Origin: an uncultured Ruminococcus sp. | GTDB taxonomy: Bacteria; Bacillota; Clostridia; Oscillospirales; Ruminococcaceae | NCBI GenBank assembly: GCA_902786975.1 | Contig: CADAES010000018.1 | Location: 1 to 51,401 of the forward strand | Direction: 5' to 3' | DNA length: 51,401 nt | In this document: positions 43,412 through 51,401 of the stretch, piece after piece | Numbering within the stretch: the stretch's first letter is position 1 | Layout: each line of letters opens with the position of its first letter | Notes under the pieces: generated by a model | What the model saw: the letters and a program-made list of their open reading frames with translations, nothing else | Database searches by the model: none | What the model was told of the DNA's origin: nothing | Program-made: the position numbers and the translations under genes

Positions 43412-43440
43412 TATATATCACGATCCCCGTCAAAAGTCAA
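43412..43440 (-). promoter_or_regulatory. Promoter retained upstream of the CWB2 pseudogene
   Basis: On the minus strand TTGACT (43440-43435), 17 nt, TATATA (43417-43412); the spacer resembles that of the 42780-42808 promoter (TTGACGG, then GTGA before the -10). Confidence 0.7.
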
Positions 43441-43522
43441 GGGAGATCAACAAAATAAACGATTTGAACGTCTGCCTAATAATTACGTCAACAATTCGTC
43501 ACGGCCTCTGACTTTTTTAACC

Positions 43523-43551
43523 AAAAAAGGCGTACAATCCTGCACGCCTTT
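43523..43551 (-). terminator. Intrinsic terminator after the HD-GYP response regulator
   Basis: On the minus strand AAAGGCGT-gcaggattgt-ACGCCTTT is followed by TTT and GG. Confidence 0.8.
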
Positions 43552-43573
43552 GCCGTATACCGCTTGTTCTCGC

Positions 43574-45031
43574 CTATTGGTACATATTCACCGCCATAAG
43601 CACACCGCCGACGGTCATTTTCAGACAGGCGATAAGCTCGTCGTTATTGGCTTTGATAAACGCTTTATCGTTGTTCTTTGCGGCGTTCTCGACCTGCTCG
43701 GCAAGCCCCGAGAGCTTCTGTGCGCCGATAGTCTTGGCTGCGCTTTTAAGCGAGTGGACATAGACACGGTACTTTTCGCTGTCCCCGCTTTCAAGGCTCC
43801 TGCATATCGCAGTCTCCCTGTCCTCTGCGCCCGAAACGAACTCCTTTAACATCTCCGCATAGAACGAAACATCGTTCATACAGTATTTCAGGCCTTCTGC
43901 GGTCTCTATGCCGCCCGCCTCGAGCATCGACAGAAAGGCGAACTTCTCGTCGTCCTTCTCGGTGTCGTCTATGCTGCCGTGAGTATCCTCACCGTCGGCG
44001 GAGATGACCTTTTCACGCATAGTATAGCCGCTGTCCTCGTCTATCATATCAAGGATTATATCCGCAAACCTCGGGTCGAACTGAGTGCCTCTGCCCTTTT
44101 CTATCTCCGACCTTATATACTCCTGCGCAAAAACGCTGTGATAGCTCCTGCGTGAGGACATCGCATCGTAAGCGTCCGCAACTGCGATTATCCTTGCCTC
44201 CTCGGGTATATCGCTGCCCGAAAGTCCGTCGGGGTAGCCCGTCCCGTCAAATCTCTCGTGGTGGCTCCTTGCCCCCACCGCAAGCATAGGCATCTCGGTA
44301 ATGTTTTTGAGTATCTCGTGACCCGTCATCGAATGGGTCTTGATGATCTTGTACTCCTCGTCGGTCAATCTGGACGGCTTGTTGATTATCGTATCGGGAA
44401 CGCCTATCTTTCCGACGTCGTGCAAAAGCCCCATCATATATATATCCTCAACGGCTTTTTCGCTGTACCCCGCACGCCTTGCAATCTCTGCGGAATACTC
44501 TGCGACCCTTGAAGAATGACCGTTTGTGTACTTGTCCTTTGCGTCTATCGTCCCCGCAAGCGTTTTTACGACCTGCATAGTCAGCCTTTCGTTGCGCTCG
44601 TGCTCGAGAATAGCCTCCGCTGTCTTTTCACGGACCTCCTGTGTAAGGTCCTTTTGCAGGCGGAAAAGCTGGATAGTGTTCTTCACCCTCAGCAGCAGGA
44701 CGCTCGTAACGAACGGCTTGCTGACAAAGTCCATAGCCCCCGACCCGAGAGCCTTGGTCTCGGTATCCGAGTCGTTGTCTGCGGTAAGGAATATCACAGG
44801 CACCTTTGAGGCTATGCCCATAGTGCTTATCCTGCGCATCGTTTCAAAGCCGTCGATGCCTTTCATATGCACATCAAGCAGTATAAGGTCGGGAAGCTCG
44901 CCCGAAAGAAACTCCAGCAGATCCTCGCCCGAGCTTAAACAGCTCACCTTGTATCCGTTGAACGAAAGGATAAGCTCTGCGGCTTTAAGATTGATACTGT
45001 CGTCGTCGGTCACAGCTATATGATACTGCAT
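43574..45031 (-). CDS. Response regulator: receiver - HD-GYP - HPt
   Basis: The protein has 485 residues with GGAGG seven bases before the ATG. Residues 1-120 form a receiver with the acidic pair DDD and phospho-acceptor LILLDVHMKG. Residues about 155-340 form an HD-GYP c-di-GMP phosphodiesterase, complete with MMGLLHDVGKIGVPD and HHERFDGTGYPDGL. Residues about 385-485 form a histidine phosphotransfer helix bundle with YVHSLKSAAKTIG. An HPt at the end of an HD-GYP regulator is unusual and closely resembles the HPt of the hybrid kinase at 45584. It starts three bases after the single-receiver gene, so the two are cotranscribed. It should degrade c-di-GMP under phosphorelay control. Confidence 0.93.
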   Translation of the reverse strand: MQYHIAVTDDDSINLKAAELILSFNGYKVSCLSSGEDLLEFLSGELPDLILLDVHMKGIDGFETMRRISTMGIASKVPVIFLTADNDSDTETKALGSGAMDFVSKPFVTSVLLLRVKNTIQLFRLQKDLTQEVREKTAEAILEHERNERLTMQVVKTLAGTIDAKDKYTNGHSSRVAEYSAEIARRAGYSEKAVEDIYMMGLLHDVGKIGVPDTIINKPSRLTDEEYKIIKTHSMTGHEILKNITEMPMLAVGARSHHERFDGTGYPDGLSGSDIPEEARIIAVADAYDAMSSRRSYHSVFAQEYIRSEIEKGRGTQFDPRFADIILDMIDEDSGYTMREKVISADGEDTHGSIDDTEKDDEKFAFLSMLEAGGIETAEGLKYCMNDVSFYAEMLKEFVSGAEDRETAICRSLESGDSEKYRVYVHSLKSAAKTIGAQKLSGLAEQVENAAKNNDKAFIKANNDELIACLKMTVGGVLMAVNMYQ

Positions 45032-45034
45032 CGT

Positions 45035-45397
45035 TTATCCTCCTGTCTTTATACTCTCGATGATCCGGGTCATATCCGTCTGCTGAAGAGGCTTGCCGAT
45101 ACACCCGACCGCACCGAAGCGAACGACCTTGCCGATAAGCTCCTGCGAAAGCGTGCCCGACATCATACACACAGGGATATCCATAGTGCTCTCGTCCGAT
45201 TTCAGCTTTTCCAGCAGCTCAACACCACTCATCTGCGGCATGGCATTGTCCGCAAAGATAAGCTCGGGGTTTTGCGAAAGAAGCTGCATAGCCTCCTGTG
45301 CCGACTGTGCGCACAGCACCTCGTGCCCGTCCTTTTTCAGCAGAAAATCCGCCATTTTAAGTATCATTCTGTCGTCATCTATAACAAGTATCCTCAT
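45035..45397 (-). CDS. Single-domain response regulator (CheY-like)
   Basis: The protein has 120 residues and is only a receiver. It has DDDR near the N-terminus, phospho-acceptor Asp in LIFADNAMPQMSG, Thr/Ser switch region MMSGTLS and the Lys in GCIGKPLQ. With no output domain it is probably a phosphate shuttle or sink between the hybrid kinase (45584) and the receiver-HD-GYP-HPt protein three bases downstream. AAGGAC stands before the ATG. Confidence 0.92.
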   Translation of the reverse strand: MRILVIDDDRMILKMADFLLKKDGHEVLCAQSAQEAMQLLSQNPELIFADNAMPQMSGVELLEKLKSDESTMDIPVCMMSGTLSQELIGKVVRFGAVGCIGKPLQQTDMTRIIESIKTGG

Positions 45398-45420
45398 TTT
45401 TGTTCAGTCCTTTCCAAGCG

Positions 45421-45454
45421 CACTGATAACAAGGGGGTGCGCTCCCCCATATTG
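45421..45454 (-). other. Hairpin with alternative pairing in the receiver gene leader
   Basis: On the minus strand GGGGG-AGCGCA-CCCCC forms a tight hairpin just after the promoter. The GCGCA of its loop can instead pair with TGCGC about 20 nt on. The six-base loop also has A1 and G4, but no terminator follows, so a link to ANTAR is doubtful. Confidence 0.4.
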
Positions 45455-45483
45455 AATATAGCATATTTTTGCATTCAATTCAA
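45455..45483 (-). promoter_or_regulatory. Promoter of the two-gene response-regulator operon
   Basis: On the minus strand TTGAAT (45483-45478), 17 nt, TATATT (45460-45455). Confidence 0.75.
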
Positions 45484-45545
45484 CCCCGAAAAGCAAACAA
45501 CTTACGATTTTAGACAAAAAGCAGAAATCTTTTGTGTATTATCAC

Positions 45546-45580
45546 GAAAAAGCACCCTCGGTGATCACCGAAGGTGCTTT
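45546..45580 (-). terminator. Terminator after the hybrid histidine kinase
   Basis: On the minus strand AAAGCACCTTCGGTGA pairs with TCACCGAGGGTGCTTT and is followed by TT. It is also symmetric enough to act on the plus strand. Confidence 0.82.
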
Positions 45581-45583
45581 GTG

Positions 45584-48178
45584 TCATTCAGTTCCGAGAG
45601 CCGTTCTTATCTGCTCTGTTCTCCTGCCGAAAAGCTCTTTCAGCTCCCCGTTCCGGGCGGACACAAGCTCTGCGTCGCCCCTTCCGGAAGCCTGCTCCAG
45701 CTCCAGCGAAAGCTCGGCTACATCGTCTGCGCCGACTGTTTTTGAAGCGCTTTTGAGCGAATGTACATACGTCCTGTACAGCTTCATATCACCGCTTTCG
45801 AGCGCACCGTCAAGCTCAGCCGTGCGCTTTTCGTACGAATCGGCGTAATCCCTCATCAGCTCCTTGCAGAAGTCCGCATCGTTCATACAGTAGCCAAGCG
45901 CCGTGCCGACCGAGAAGCCCTTTTCCGAAAGCTCCCTCAGCTGAGCATCGTCCGTTGTGCTGTCCGTGTCTGCGCTTTGCGAAGCGTCCTGTGCTGCCGA
46001 TCCGCCCTTGTTCAGATGCTCCGAAAGCAGCTTTGCAAGCTCGTCAAGGCTGATAGGCTTTGATAGATAATCGTCAAAGCCTGCTTCAAGGTATTGATCC
46101 TTTGCATTCAGCACAGCGTTTGCGGTAAGCGCTACGATCGCCGTTCCCTCCGGCACGAGCGACTGCTCTCTCAGCTTTTGCAGCGTCTGAATGCCGTCCA
46201 TCTGCGGCATCATATGGTCAAGCAGCAGCAGGTCGTAATGCTGTTTGCCCATAAGCTCCAGAGTCTGCTCACCCGAGGTTGCAAGGTCGGGCTTTATGCC
46301 GAACACCCTGAGCAGATTGTCAGCGACCTTCAGGTTCATATCGTTGTCGTCGGTAACGAGCACCTTAGCGCCCGTGTACTGCTCGTACTGCTTTTTCTGC
46401 TTAACCGAACGGCCGAGCTTGTGCTCCAGCGCATTTCCGACAGGACTTGCATCGGCTATCTTCTGTTTCAGCTCGAACGAGAACACCGAGCCTTCCCCGT
46501 AGGTGCTCTCAACGTCCAGCTTGCTGTCCATAAGCGCCAGAAGCCTTGTAACGATAGCCATTCCAAGACCTGTGCCCTCGATGTTCCTGTTCCTTTCCGT
46601 TTCAAGGCGTGTGAACGACTCAAAGAGCTTATCAAGGTCCTCCTTGCGGATACCGATGCCCGTGTCACTAACGCTGACGCTCAGCACCGCTTCGTCACCT
46701 GTCATCACGCTGCAACTGATATTCAGCGTAACGCTTCCCTTTTCGGTGTACTTTACCGCATTTGTGAGCAGGTTGCCTATGACCTGCGTAACACGGACAT
46801 CGTCACCGATAAGCACGCTTGGCAGGTTCGGGTCGGCATTCACTCTGAATTCCAGACCCTTGGCCCTTGCACGCTCGGAAACGGAGTTCACAAGATTGTG
46901 TATCAGCACTGCGGTATCGTATCTGACAGGCAGTATCTCCATTTTGCCGTCCTCTATCTTTGAGAAATCGAGTATGCTGTTTATGAGCGACAGAAGCGTC
47001 TTGCCTGCGGTCTGTATGTTTTCGGAATAGTCCAGTATCTTATCGTCGTCCGATTCCCGAAGTATCATCTCGTTCATACCAAGCACCGCATTGATAGGCG
47101 TTCGTATCTCGTGCGACATCTGCGCAAGGAAATCGCCCTTTGCTTTGTTTGCGCTGTCCGCCGCCGTTTTTTCGAGCCTTAGTATCTCCGCTTCATAAGC
47201 CTTCTGCTGTTCTCTTATCTTAAGAGACTCGTTCTCACGGCTGCTCTTCTGCTCATTGCGGTATGAGATGTAGTAGAAAAGTGTTATAAGCACCAGAACT
47301 ATGGTATTTATTATTATGTTTACCTTCAGCTGTGAATAGACATCTTCGTAAAGCTCGTCATTGTCAACGACTATCACCAGATGCCACTGGTCCATTATCG
47401 TACCGGAAAAGACGGTGCTTTTCCTTCCGTCGATATCCGTCTCGAAGCGTTCGCCGCTGTCGGAGTTAAGAGCCTCCAGCAGCTCGCTGCCGCCGTCGAT
47501 CTTCTTGTAATCCGTTCCGTTGAGCTTCCTGTCGGGGTGAGCTATGACCGTTCCGTCCTTTGAAACTATAAAGCCGTAGCCCTTGCCGTTGAGGTTTGTG
47601 GATTCGATTATCTCCTGGATATGCGTCGTATAAACGTCAAGCGAAACAACGTCCTTCCTGTCCGAAAGGCACTTGCACACGGATATTACCATCGAGCCTG
47701 TCTGTGCATCGATATACGGCGGAACGATAGCAAGATTGCCGCCCGAATTGGAGGAGATCACGTACCAGTCACGTTTTGTCGGGTCAAATCCCTCGGGAGG
47801 CTCCCACCCCAGACCGTCGAGATATTCCCCGGAGATGTAGCCGTAAAGACCCGTGTAGTTCTCGTCGAACTGGCTCTTGTGCTTTTGCGTTTCAAGCTTC
47901 AGATAGTCGAGAATGACCTTGTTCGACGTACCCTTGCTCTTCATAAAATCTATCGTGTCAGCCGTTACCCACATCACGCTTTTTGCGGTGTCCATGTAGT
48001 TTCCGAGGCTTGCGGACACGCCCGATATCTTATCCTCGCCGACCTCGTAAATGTTTGAAACGGTGATGCGGTAAAACATTCTCGAGGTATAGATGACCAG
48101 CAGCACCATAAGTATCAAGGTCGTCAGAAGCGGGAACGTAAGGTTGAGCCTGCTCCTTGTCCGCCTGCTTAAAGTCAT
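45584..48178 (-). CDS. Hybrid sensor histidine kinase: dCache - HisKA - HATPase - receiver - HPt
   Basis: The protein has 864 residues. AGGTG is seven bases before the ATG at 48178; an in-frame GTG at 48184 is too near. Two membrane helices (about 14-33 and 283-305) enclose a double-Cache sensor, with WYVISSNSGG and GYGFIVSKDGTVIAHPD. A coiled coil (about 310-350) leads to HisKA with the phosphorylated His in FLAQMSHEIRTPINAVLG. The HATPase follows (NLLTNAVKYTEKG, DTGIGI, GTGLGMAI), then a receiver (YDLLLLDHMMPQMDG) and a C-terminal HPt (YVHSLKSASKTVG). All phosphorelay steps are in one protein. The receiver and HD-GYP genes next to it are the likely partners. Confidence 0.95.
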   Translation of the reverse strand: MTLSRRTRSRLNLTFPLLTTLILMVLLVIYTSRMFYRITVSNIYEVGEDKISGVSASLGNYMDTAKSVMWVTADTIDFMKSKGTSNKVILDYLKLETQKHKSQFDENYTGLYGYISGEYLDGLGWEPPEGFDPTKRDWYVISSNSGGNLAIVPPYIDAQTGSMVISVCKCLSDRKDVVSLDVYTTHIQEIIESTNLNGKGYGFIVSKDGTVIAHPDRKLNGTDYKKIDGGSELLEALNSDSGERFETDIDGRKSTVFSGTIMDQWHLVIVVDNDELYEDVYSQLKVNIIINTIVLVLITLFYYISYRNEQKSSRENESLKIREQQKAYEAEILRLEKTAADSANKAKGDFLAQMSHEIRTPINAVLGMNEMILRESDDDKILDYSENIQTAGKTLLSLINSILDFSKIEDGKMEILPVRYDTAVLIHNLVNSVSERARAKGLEFRVNADPNLPSVLIGDDVRVTQVIGNLLTNAVKYTEKGSVTLNISCSVMTGDEAVLSVSVSDTGIGIRKEDLDKLFESFTRLETERNRNIEGTGLGMAIVTRLLALMDSKLDVESTYGEGSVFSFELKQKIADASPVGNALEHKLGRSVKQKKQYEQYTGAKVLVTDDNDMNLKVADNLLRVFGIKPDLATSGEQTLELMGKQHYDLLLLDHMMPQMDGIQTLQKLREQSLVPEGTAIVALTANAVLNAKDQYLEAGFDDYLSKPISLDELAKLLSEHLNKGGSAAQDASQSADTDSTTDDAQLRELSEKGFSVGTALGYCMNDADFCKELMRDYADSYEKRTAELDGALESGDMKLYRTYVHSLKSASKTVGADDVAELSLELEQASGRGDAELVSARNGELKELFGRRTEQIRTALGTE

Positions 48179-48221
48179 TTTCACACACCTGCCTTGTATC
48201 CTTGGTTTTGATTTTGCTCAT

Positions 48222-48250
48222 ATTATAGCATACGTCCGCACAAAGGTCAA
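48222..48250 (-). promoter_or_regulatory. Promoter of the hybrid kinase gene
   Basis: On the minus strand TTGACC (48250-48245), 17 nt, TATAAT (48227-48222). Confidence 0.8.
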
Positions 48251-48281
48251 CCGTTGTCCGCAGGCATATCCGACGGGAAGC

Positions 48282-48309
48282 AAAAAGGCGCACATTTCTG
48301 TACGCCTTT
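48282..48309 (-). terminator. Terminator after the 832-residue LRR-CWB2 gene
   Basis: On the minus strand AAAGGCGTACA and TGTGCGCCTTT pair, followed by TT. It is nearly the same hairpin as that at 40304-40335. Confidence 0.78.
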
Positions 48310-48321
48310 GTTTTTATCAGA

Positions 48322-50820
48322 TTATTTGCAAGCCTTTGATATCGTGTTGACAAGTGAAGCCGGAACGGCTTTTGTACCGCCGAAAACATAGATGTTGAGT
48401 GTCTTCTTGCTCTTGAGGTACTTGGTCTGTCTGCTGTCAATGGAATTATCGGCAAGCAGCAGCGGTGAACGCATTTTTGCAGCAAACACGCCGCCTGCGA
48501 GTGCGTCGGGGAAATTATAGCCCTTTGCCACGCATACGGACAATCCTGTGAGAGTGCCCGAAAATGCATTATTTATTCTGAGGCAGGTATCATACCTGTC
48601 TGCGCCGGCAAAGCGCTGAACGGTCTTGCCCGGCAGAACTGCCTTTATCTTTTTGACAACGTCTTTTGAAATAGCATTGGTACCGCCAATGATAAATACC
48701 TTCTTGACCGATGACTTAACAGAATTGAGATAGTACGTCGTATTAGCGTTGAGCTTGCCTTTGGGGTCAACGTAGAAGATAGGCGCTTTGAGTATTGCCG
48801 CAACGGGGCTTACAGACAACGCATCTGCATAGTTTTTGTCAGTAGTAAAGAAGACATAGTTCGGAGCTTTGTTCGTCTTTTTCTGGAGCTGCTGTGCGAC
48901 TTTCTTCGCTGTCTCGTAGTAGCTGCTGCCTACAAGCTTTGTAACATTGTAGCCTTTGAGCTGGTTATAAACGTTCTTTCCGATCGCTGCGTCATTTCCG
49001 TTCTGGTCTTTGGAGTTTGTCGATGCAACGACGATGATGTTCTTGGCTTTAAGCCTCTTTATCTCTGCGAGTGTTTTTGCAGAGAGGTTATCCCTGTCAG
49101 CGAGCAGAAGCGGAGCGTTGTAAGCGCTTGCAAGAGGAACTGCTGCGAGTGCATCGTGGAAATCGAAGCCTGTTGCGAGGATAACTGTGTCCGAGGTCTT
49201 GGCGTTTACAGCCTTGGATATCTTTGTGGCTGTTTCGGCACGGTCGCTGCCCGCAAAACGTACAGGTTTGTCGTATATCTGTTCGGAGTTTTGGTAGGGC
49301 TTAAACTCTTTCTCAGATGCAGTCCCCTTATAATAGTAGAATCTTAAGCCATCGTTTGGCATGTATAAATCAAACCAGAATGGAGGCTGGGCATCATGGT
49401 CAAAATTTTTCAACGATTTAGGAAGTATAACATTCTGAAGGCTTGAACAGTTTAAGAATACACCAGGACCCAAAGTTTCAAGCGTTTCGGGAAATGAAAC
49501 GTTCTTTAATCCTGTACAGAAAGCAAAAGCGTGATATCCTATACTCTTTACACCATTTGGTATGACTACGTTTTCAAGGCTGCTACAACCAGAAAAACAG
49601 AATATCGGTATATCTTTAACGTTTTTTCCGAGCTTGACACTCTTTAACCCGCTACAGACACCAAAAACTCCATCACCCATATTGACGAGGCTGTCGGGGA
49701 GAGAAATAGTTTTTAATTTTGTACAGTCCGAAAATGCTTCCTCACCCAATGATTTGAGATTTTTGGAAAGTGAAATGCTCTCCAGCTTCTTGCATTCATA
49801 AAATGCATTATTGCCAATACTTGTTACACTATTTGGTATGGTCACACTTGTAAGGCTTGTGCAGTGGGAAAATGTTTCCGCATCAATGTTTGTGACACTG
49901 CTTGGTATTGTCACGCTTTTAAGGCTTTGGCAGGCATAAAATGCACCCACGCCAATGCTCTTTACACTGCTTGGGATAGTTATGCTTGTAAGTTTTACGC
50001 AACCCTGAAACGCATAATCGCCAATGCTTGTAACACCATTCGGGATAGTTATGCTTGTAAGGCTTGTACACCAACGAAACGCACAATCCCCAATGCTTGT
50101 TACGCTATTTGGTATGGTCACCTTTCCTGAGCACTTTGTTCCGTCAATAAGTATACCGTTAACAATAACAAACGGATTTTGCTTCTGCTTATTCTCAAGC
50201 CATTTCGTGCCCTTAAACGCTTCATAGCCAATGCTTTTAACGCTGCTCGGAATAGTTATGCTTGTAAGTCTTGTGCAGCCGTAAAATGCTCCATCGCCAA
50301 TGCTTTTAACGCTGTTTGGTATGGTCACGCTTGTAAGGCTTGTGCAGCCATAAAACACATAATCTCCGACGCTCTCAACGCTGCTTGGGATATTTACACT
50401 TGAAAGACTTGTGCAATCCCAAAACGCACTATCGCCAATACTTGTAACACTGTTCGGGATAGTTATGCTTTTAAGACCTGATCCAGAAAAAGCATAATCG
50501 CCAATGCTTGTGACACTGTTTGGTATGGTCACGCTTTTAAGGCTTGTGCATTCGGAAAAAGCAGTAGCTCCAATGCTTGTTACTTTCTTTCCGCCAAGTT
50601 TCGACGGTATTGCGACCTTGGTTTCTTTTCCGTTATACTTTGTGATCTCAGCAGTGCCGTCTTTGAGTATAGTATACTCATAATTCCCCGATTTTTTAGT
50701 TTCGCCCTCAGCACTTGCCGTTATACTCGTGCTTTCAACAACAGCACTTTGCGGGAGCGCCGCTGCAGAGCCGAACGCCAGACACAGCGCCAGCACTGCG
50801 GACAAAATCTTCTTTTTCAT
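48322..50820 (-). CDS. BspA-type LRR surface protein with CWB2 repeats
   Basis: The protein has 832 residues. GGAGG is seven bases before the ATG at 50820; the in-frame ATG at 50826 lies against it. A signal peptide (about 1-38, ending in an ASA site) precedes a domain that is almost wholly LRR_5 repeats (about 45-500), with steps such as [16 protein letters not shown]. Three CWB2 repeats (about 525-832, beginning [11 protein letters not shown]) follow directly, without the Cys-rich region of the 35432 protein. Wall-attached, probably an adhesin. The LRR DNA is itself repetitive, with many near-identical 69-bp steps. Confidence 0.92.
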   Translation of the reverse strand: MKKKILSAVLALCLAFGSAAALPQSAVVESTSITASAEGETKKSGNYEYTILKDGTAEITKYNGKETKVAIPSKLGGKKVTSIGATAFSECTSLKSVTIPNSVTSIGDYAFSGSGLKSITIPNSVTSIGDSAFWDCTSLSSVNIPSSVESVGDYVFYGCTSLTSVTIPNSVKSIGDGAFYGCTRLTSITIPSSVKSIGYEAFKGTKWLENKQKQNPFVIVNGILIDGTKCSGKVTIPNSVTSIGDCAFRWCTSLTSITIPNGVTSIGDYAFQGCVKLTSITIPSSVKSIGVGAFYACQSLKSVTIPSSVTNIDAETFSHCTSLTSVTIPNSVTSIGNNAFYECKKLESISLSKNLKSLGEEAFSDCTKLKTISLPDSLVNMGDGVFGVCSGLKSVKLGKNVKDIPIFCFSGCSSLENVVIPNGVKSIGYHAFAFCTGLKNVSFPETLETLGPGVFLNCSSLQNVILPKSLKNFDHDAQPPFWFDLYMPNDGLRFYYYKGTASEKEFKPYQNSEQIYDKPVRFAGSDRAETATKISKAVNAKTSDTVILATGFDFHDALAAVPLASAYNAPLLLADRDNLSAKTLAEIKRLKAKNIIVVASTNSKDQNGNDAAIGKNVYNQLKGYNVTKLVGSSYYETAKKVAQQLQKKTNKAPNYVFFTTDKNYADALSVSPVAAILKAPIFYVDPKGKLNANTTYYLNSVKSSVKKVFIIGGTNAISKDVVKKIKAVLPGKTVQRFAGADRYDTCLRINNAFSGTLTGLSVCVAKGYNFPDALAGGVFAAKMRSPLLLADNSIDSRQTKYLKSKKTLNIYVFGGTKAVPASLVNTISKACK

Positions 50821-50864
50821 AGTCATTCCTCCAATTTCTGCATTAGCAGTTTATTAACATTTTA

Positions 50865-50893
50865 ATTATACTCTTTTAATCTGATAAAGTCAA
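50865..50893 (-). promoter_or_regulatory. Promoter of the 832-residue LRR-CWB2 gene
   Basis: On the minus strand TTGACT (50893-50888), 17 nt, TATAAT (50870-50865). Confidence 0.82.
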
Positions 50894-50915
50894 CCAATCA
50901 AGGCAATAATTGACG

Positions 50916-50952
50916 ACCTGCACAAAAATCCTGTTCACAATTTGGCACAAAA
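50916..50952 (-). repeat. 37-bp element upstream of a CWB2 surface gene, copy 2
   Basis: Matches 40272-40308 at 34 of 37 positions. It lies just upstream of the promoter of the LRR-CWB2 gene, in the same orientation as copy 1. Confidence 0.85.
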
Positions 50953-50975
50953 GAGAGGCAGCCGATGGCTGCCTT
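50949..50975 (-). terminator. Terminator after the permease/thioredoxin remnant
   Basis: AGGCAGCC-gat-GGCTGCCT (50956-50974) is a perfect 8-bp stem, followed on the minus strand by CTCTTTT. Confidence 0.72.
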
Positions 50976-50983
50976 AAATATTG

Positions 50984-51140
50984 TCATTTGCCTATTATCT
51001 TTAATATCGCCGCAGACTTAAGAGTTTTACCGGATGAAACGAGCTTCTCATTGACAACGACCGCAGGCGTTCAGCAAAGAGCCGATAAGCCTGTTCAGCC
51101 ATTTCATGCCGAATATCTCATCTTGAATAAAGTCCCACAC
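50984..51140 (-). pseudogene. Remnant of a permease gene fused by deletion to a thioredoxin-like gene end
   Basis: A GTG at 51140 overlaps the TAG of the gene before it and opens WDFIQDEIFGMKWLNRLIGS, which resembles the N-terminus of the COG0701 permease family. The frame stops after about 30 codons. In another frame, bases 51070-50984 read TPAVVVNEKLVSSGKTLKSA and end at a stop, which looks like the C-terminus of a small TM0996-type thioredoxin. The simplest reading is one internal deletion that removed most of two adjacent genes. Family matches are from memory of typical sequences, not from a search. Confidence 0.55.
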
Positions 51141-51401
51141 TATTCTTCATCGCCTCCGAGTATTTCGGTCAGTATCTCTGCTGCCGTCCTGACCATTTCC
51201 GGACAGAGCGTTCTGAATAGTCCGTTTGACCTTGCTTTGTTCCTGTCTTCCTCATTCCTGAGGTCGAAGCCAAGAAGGTCACGACAGATATACGAGTCCT
51301 TGCGCTTCTCGAATTCGTCAAGGAACTTAACTGCCATAGCACCGCCTTTTGCACGGCTTGCTGTGTCATTGAGGTCGAACTGTCCGTACTTCATTCCAAG
51401 A
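51140..51401 (-). CDS. C_GCAxxG_C_C family redox protein, N-terminus beyond the window
   Basis: The frame is open at the right edge, reading LGMKYGQFDLNDTASRAKGG, so the Met near 51394 is probably internal and the gene partial. The visible 87 residues carry CRDLLGFDL and CPEMVRTAAEIL, the two late cysteines of the C_GCAxxG_C_C family of about 150 residues. The GCAxxG motif itself would lie outside the window. These proteins are thought to be redox or metal-linked and often sit near permeases and thioredoxins, which agrees with the remnant downstream. Confidence 0.75.
   Translation of the reverse strand, partial: LGMKYGQFDLNDTASRAKGGAMAVKFLDEFEKRKDSYICRDLLGFDLRNEEDRNKARSNGLFRTLCPEMVRTAAEILTEILGGDEE

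Overview
The window reads as chromosome of a low-to-mid GC Gram-positive anaerobe of the Ruminococcus / Oscillospiraceae type. The evidence is strong AGGAGG ribosome sites, near-consensus TTGACA-N17-TATAAT promoters, surface proteins that combine BspA-type leucine-rich repeats with cell-wall-binding type 2 (CWB2) repeats, a type III glutamine synthetase beside an Amt-PII fusion, and many c-di-GMP enzymes. TTG and GTG starts are common. No rRNA, tRNA, CRISPR array, insertion sequence or phage gene was recognised. The genus is an inference; no database was searched.

Layout. (1) 1-3045: a large secreted repeat protein on the minus strand, running off the left edge, with its own promoter and a structured leader. 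(2) 3139-9251, minus strand: two tandem VOC paralogues, an HD-kinase fusion, and two class III nucleotide cyclases (PAS-cyclase and CHASE2-cyclase). (3) 9271-17560, plus strand: a FecR/Thr-rich/beta-repeat surface protein, a membrane protein paired with a flavin oxidoreductase, a metallo-beta-lactamase-fold hydrolase and a GAF-GGDEF diguanylate cyclase. (4) 17664-33130: the nitrogen-assimilation core. The minus-strand operon encodes the three pieces of a split (archaeal-type) glutamate synthase, a polyferredoxin, an NAD(P)H:flavin oxidoreductase, a type I glutamine synthetase, a GNAT protein and an ANTAR-domain antiterminator. The divergent plus-strand group encodes glutamine synthetase III, Amt-PII, a glutamine-dependent asparagine synthetase and CTP synthase. 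(5) 33275-35336: an EAL phosphodiesterase. (6) 35432-50820, minus strand: three large CWB2 surface proteins, a decayed fourth copy, and a phosphorelay group (hybrid kinase, single receiver, receiver-HD-GYP-HPt). (7) Right edge: the remnant of a permease/thioredoxin pair and part of a C_GCAxxG_C_C redox protein.

How they fit together. Ammonium enters through Amt, is fixed by GSIII and GlnA, and glutamine is shared out by glutamate synthase, asparagine synthetase and CTP synthase. Both divergent nitrogen transcripts begin with short hairpins whose six-base loops have A at position 1 and G at position 4. Each overlaps an intrinsic terminator, and the distal gene of the minus operon encodes an ANTAR protein, the class that binds such hairpins. 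The window therefore appears to hold a self-contained ANTAR antitermination circuit for nitrogen assimilation, its most interesting system. A 214-bp heptamer repeat lies inside the same operon. The surface-protein region shows recombination between tandem CWB2 repeats and a shared 37-bp upstream element.
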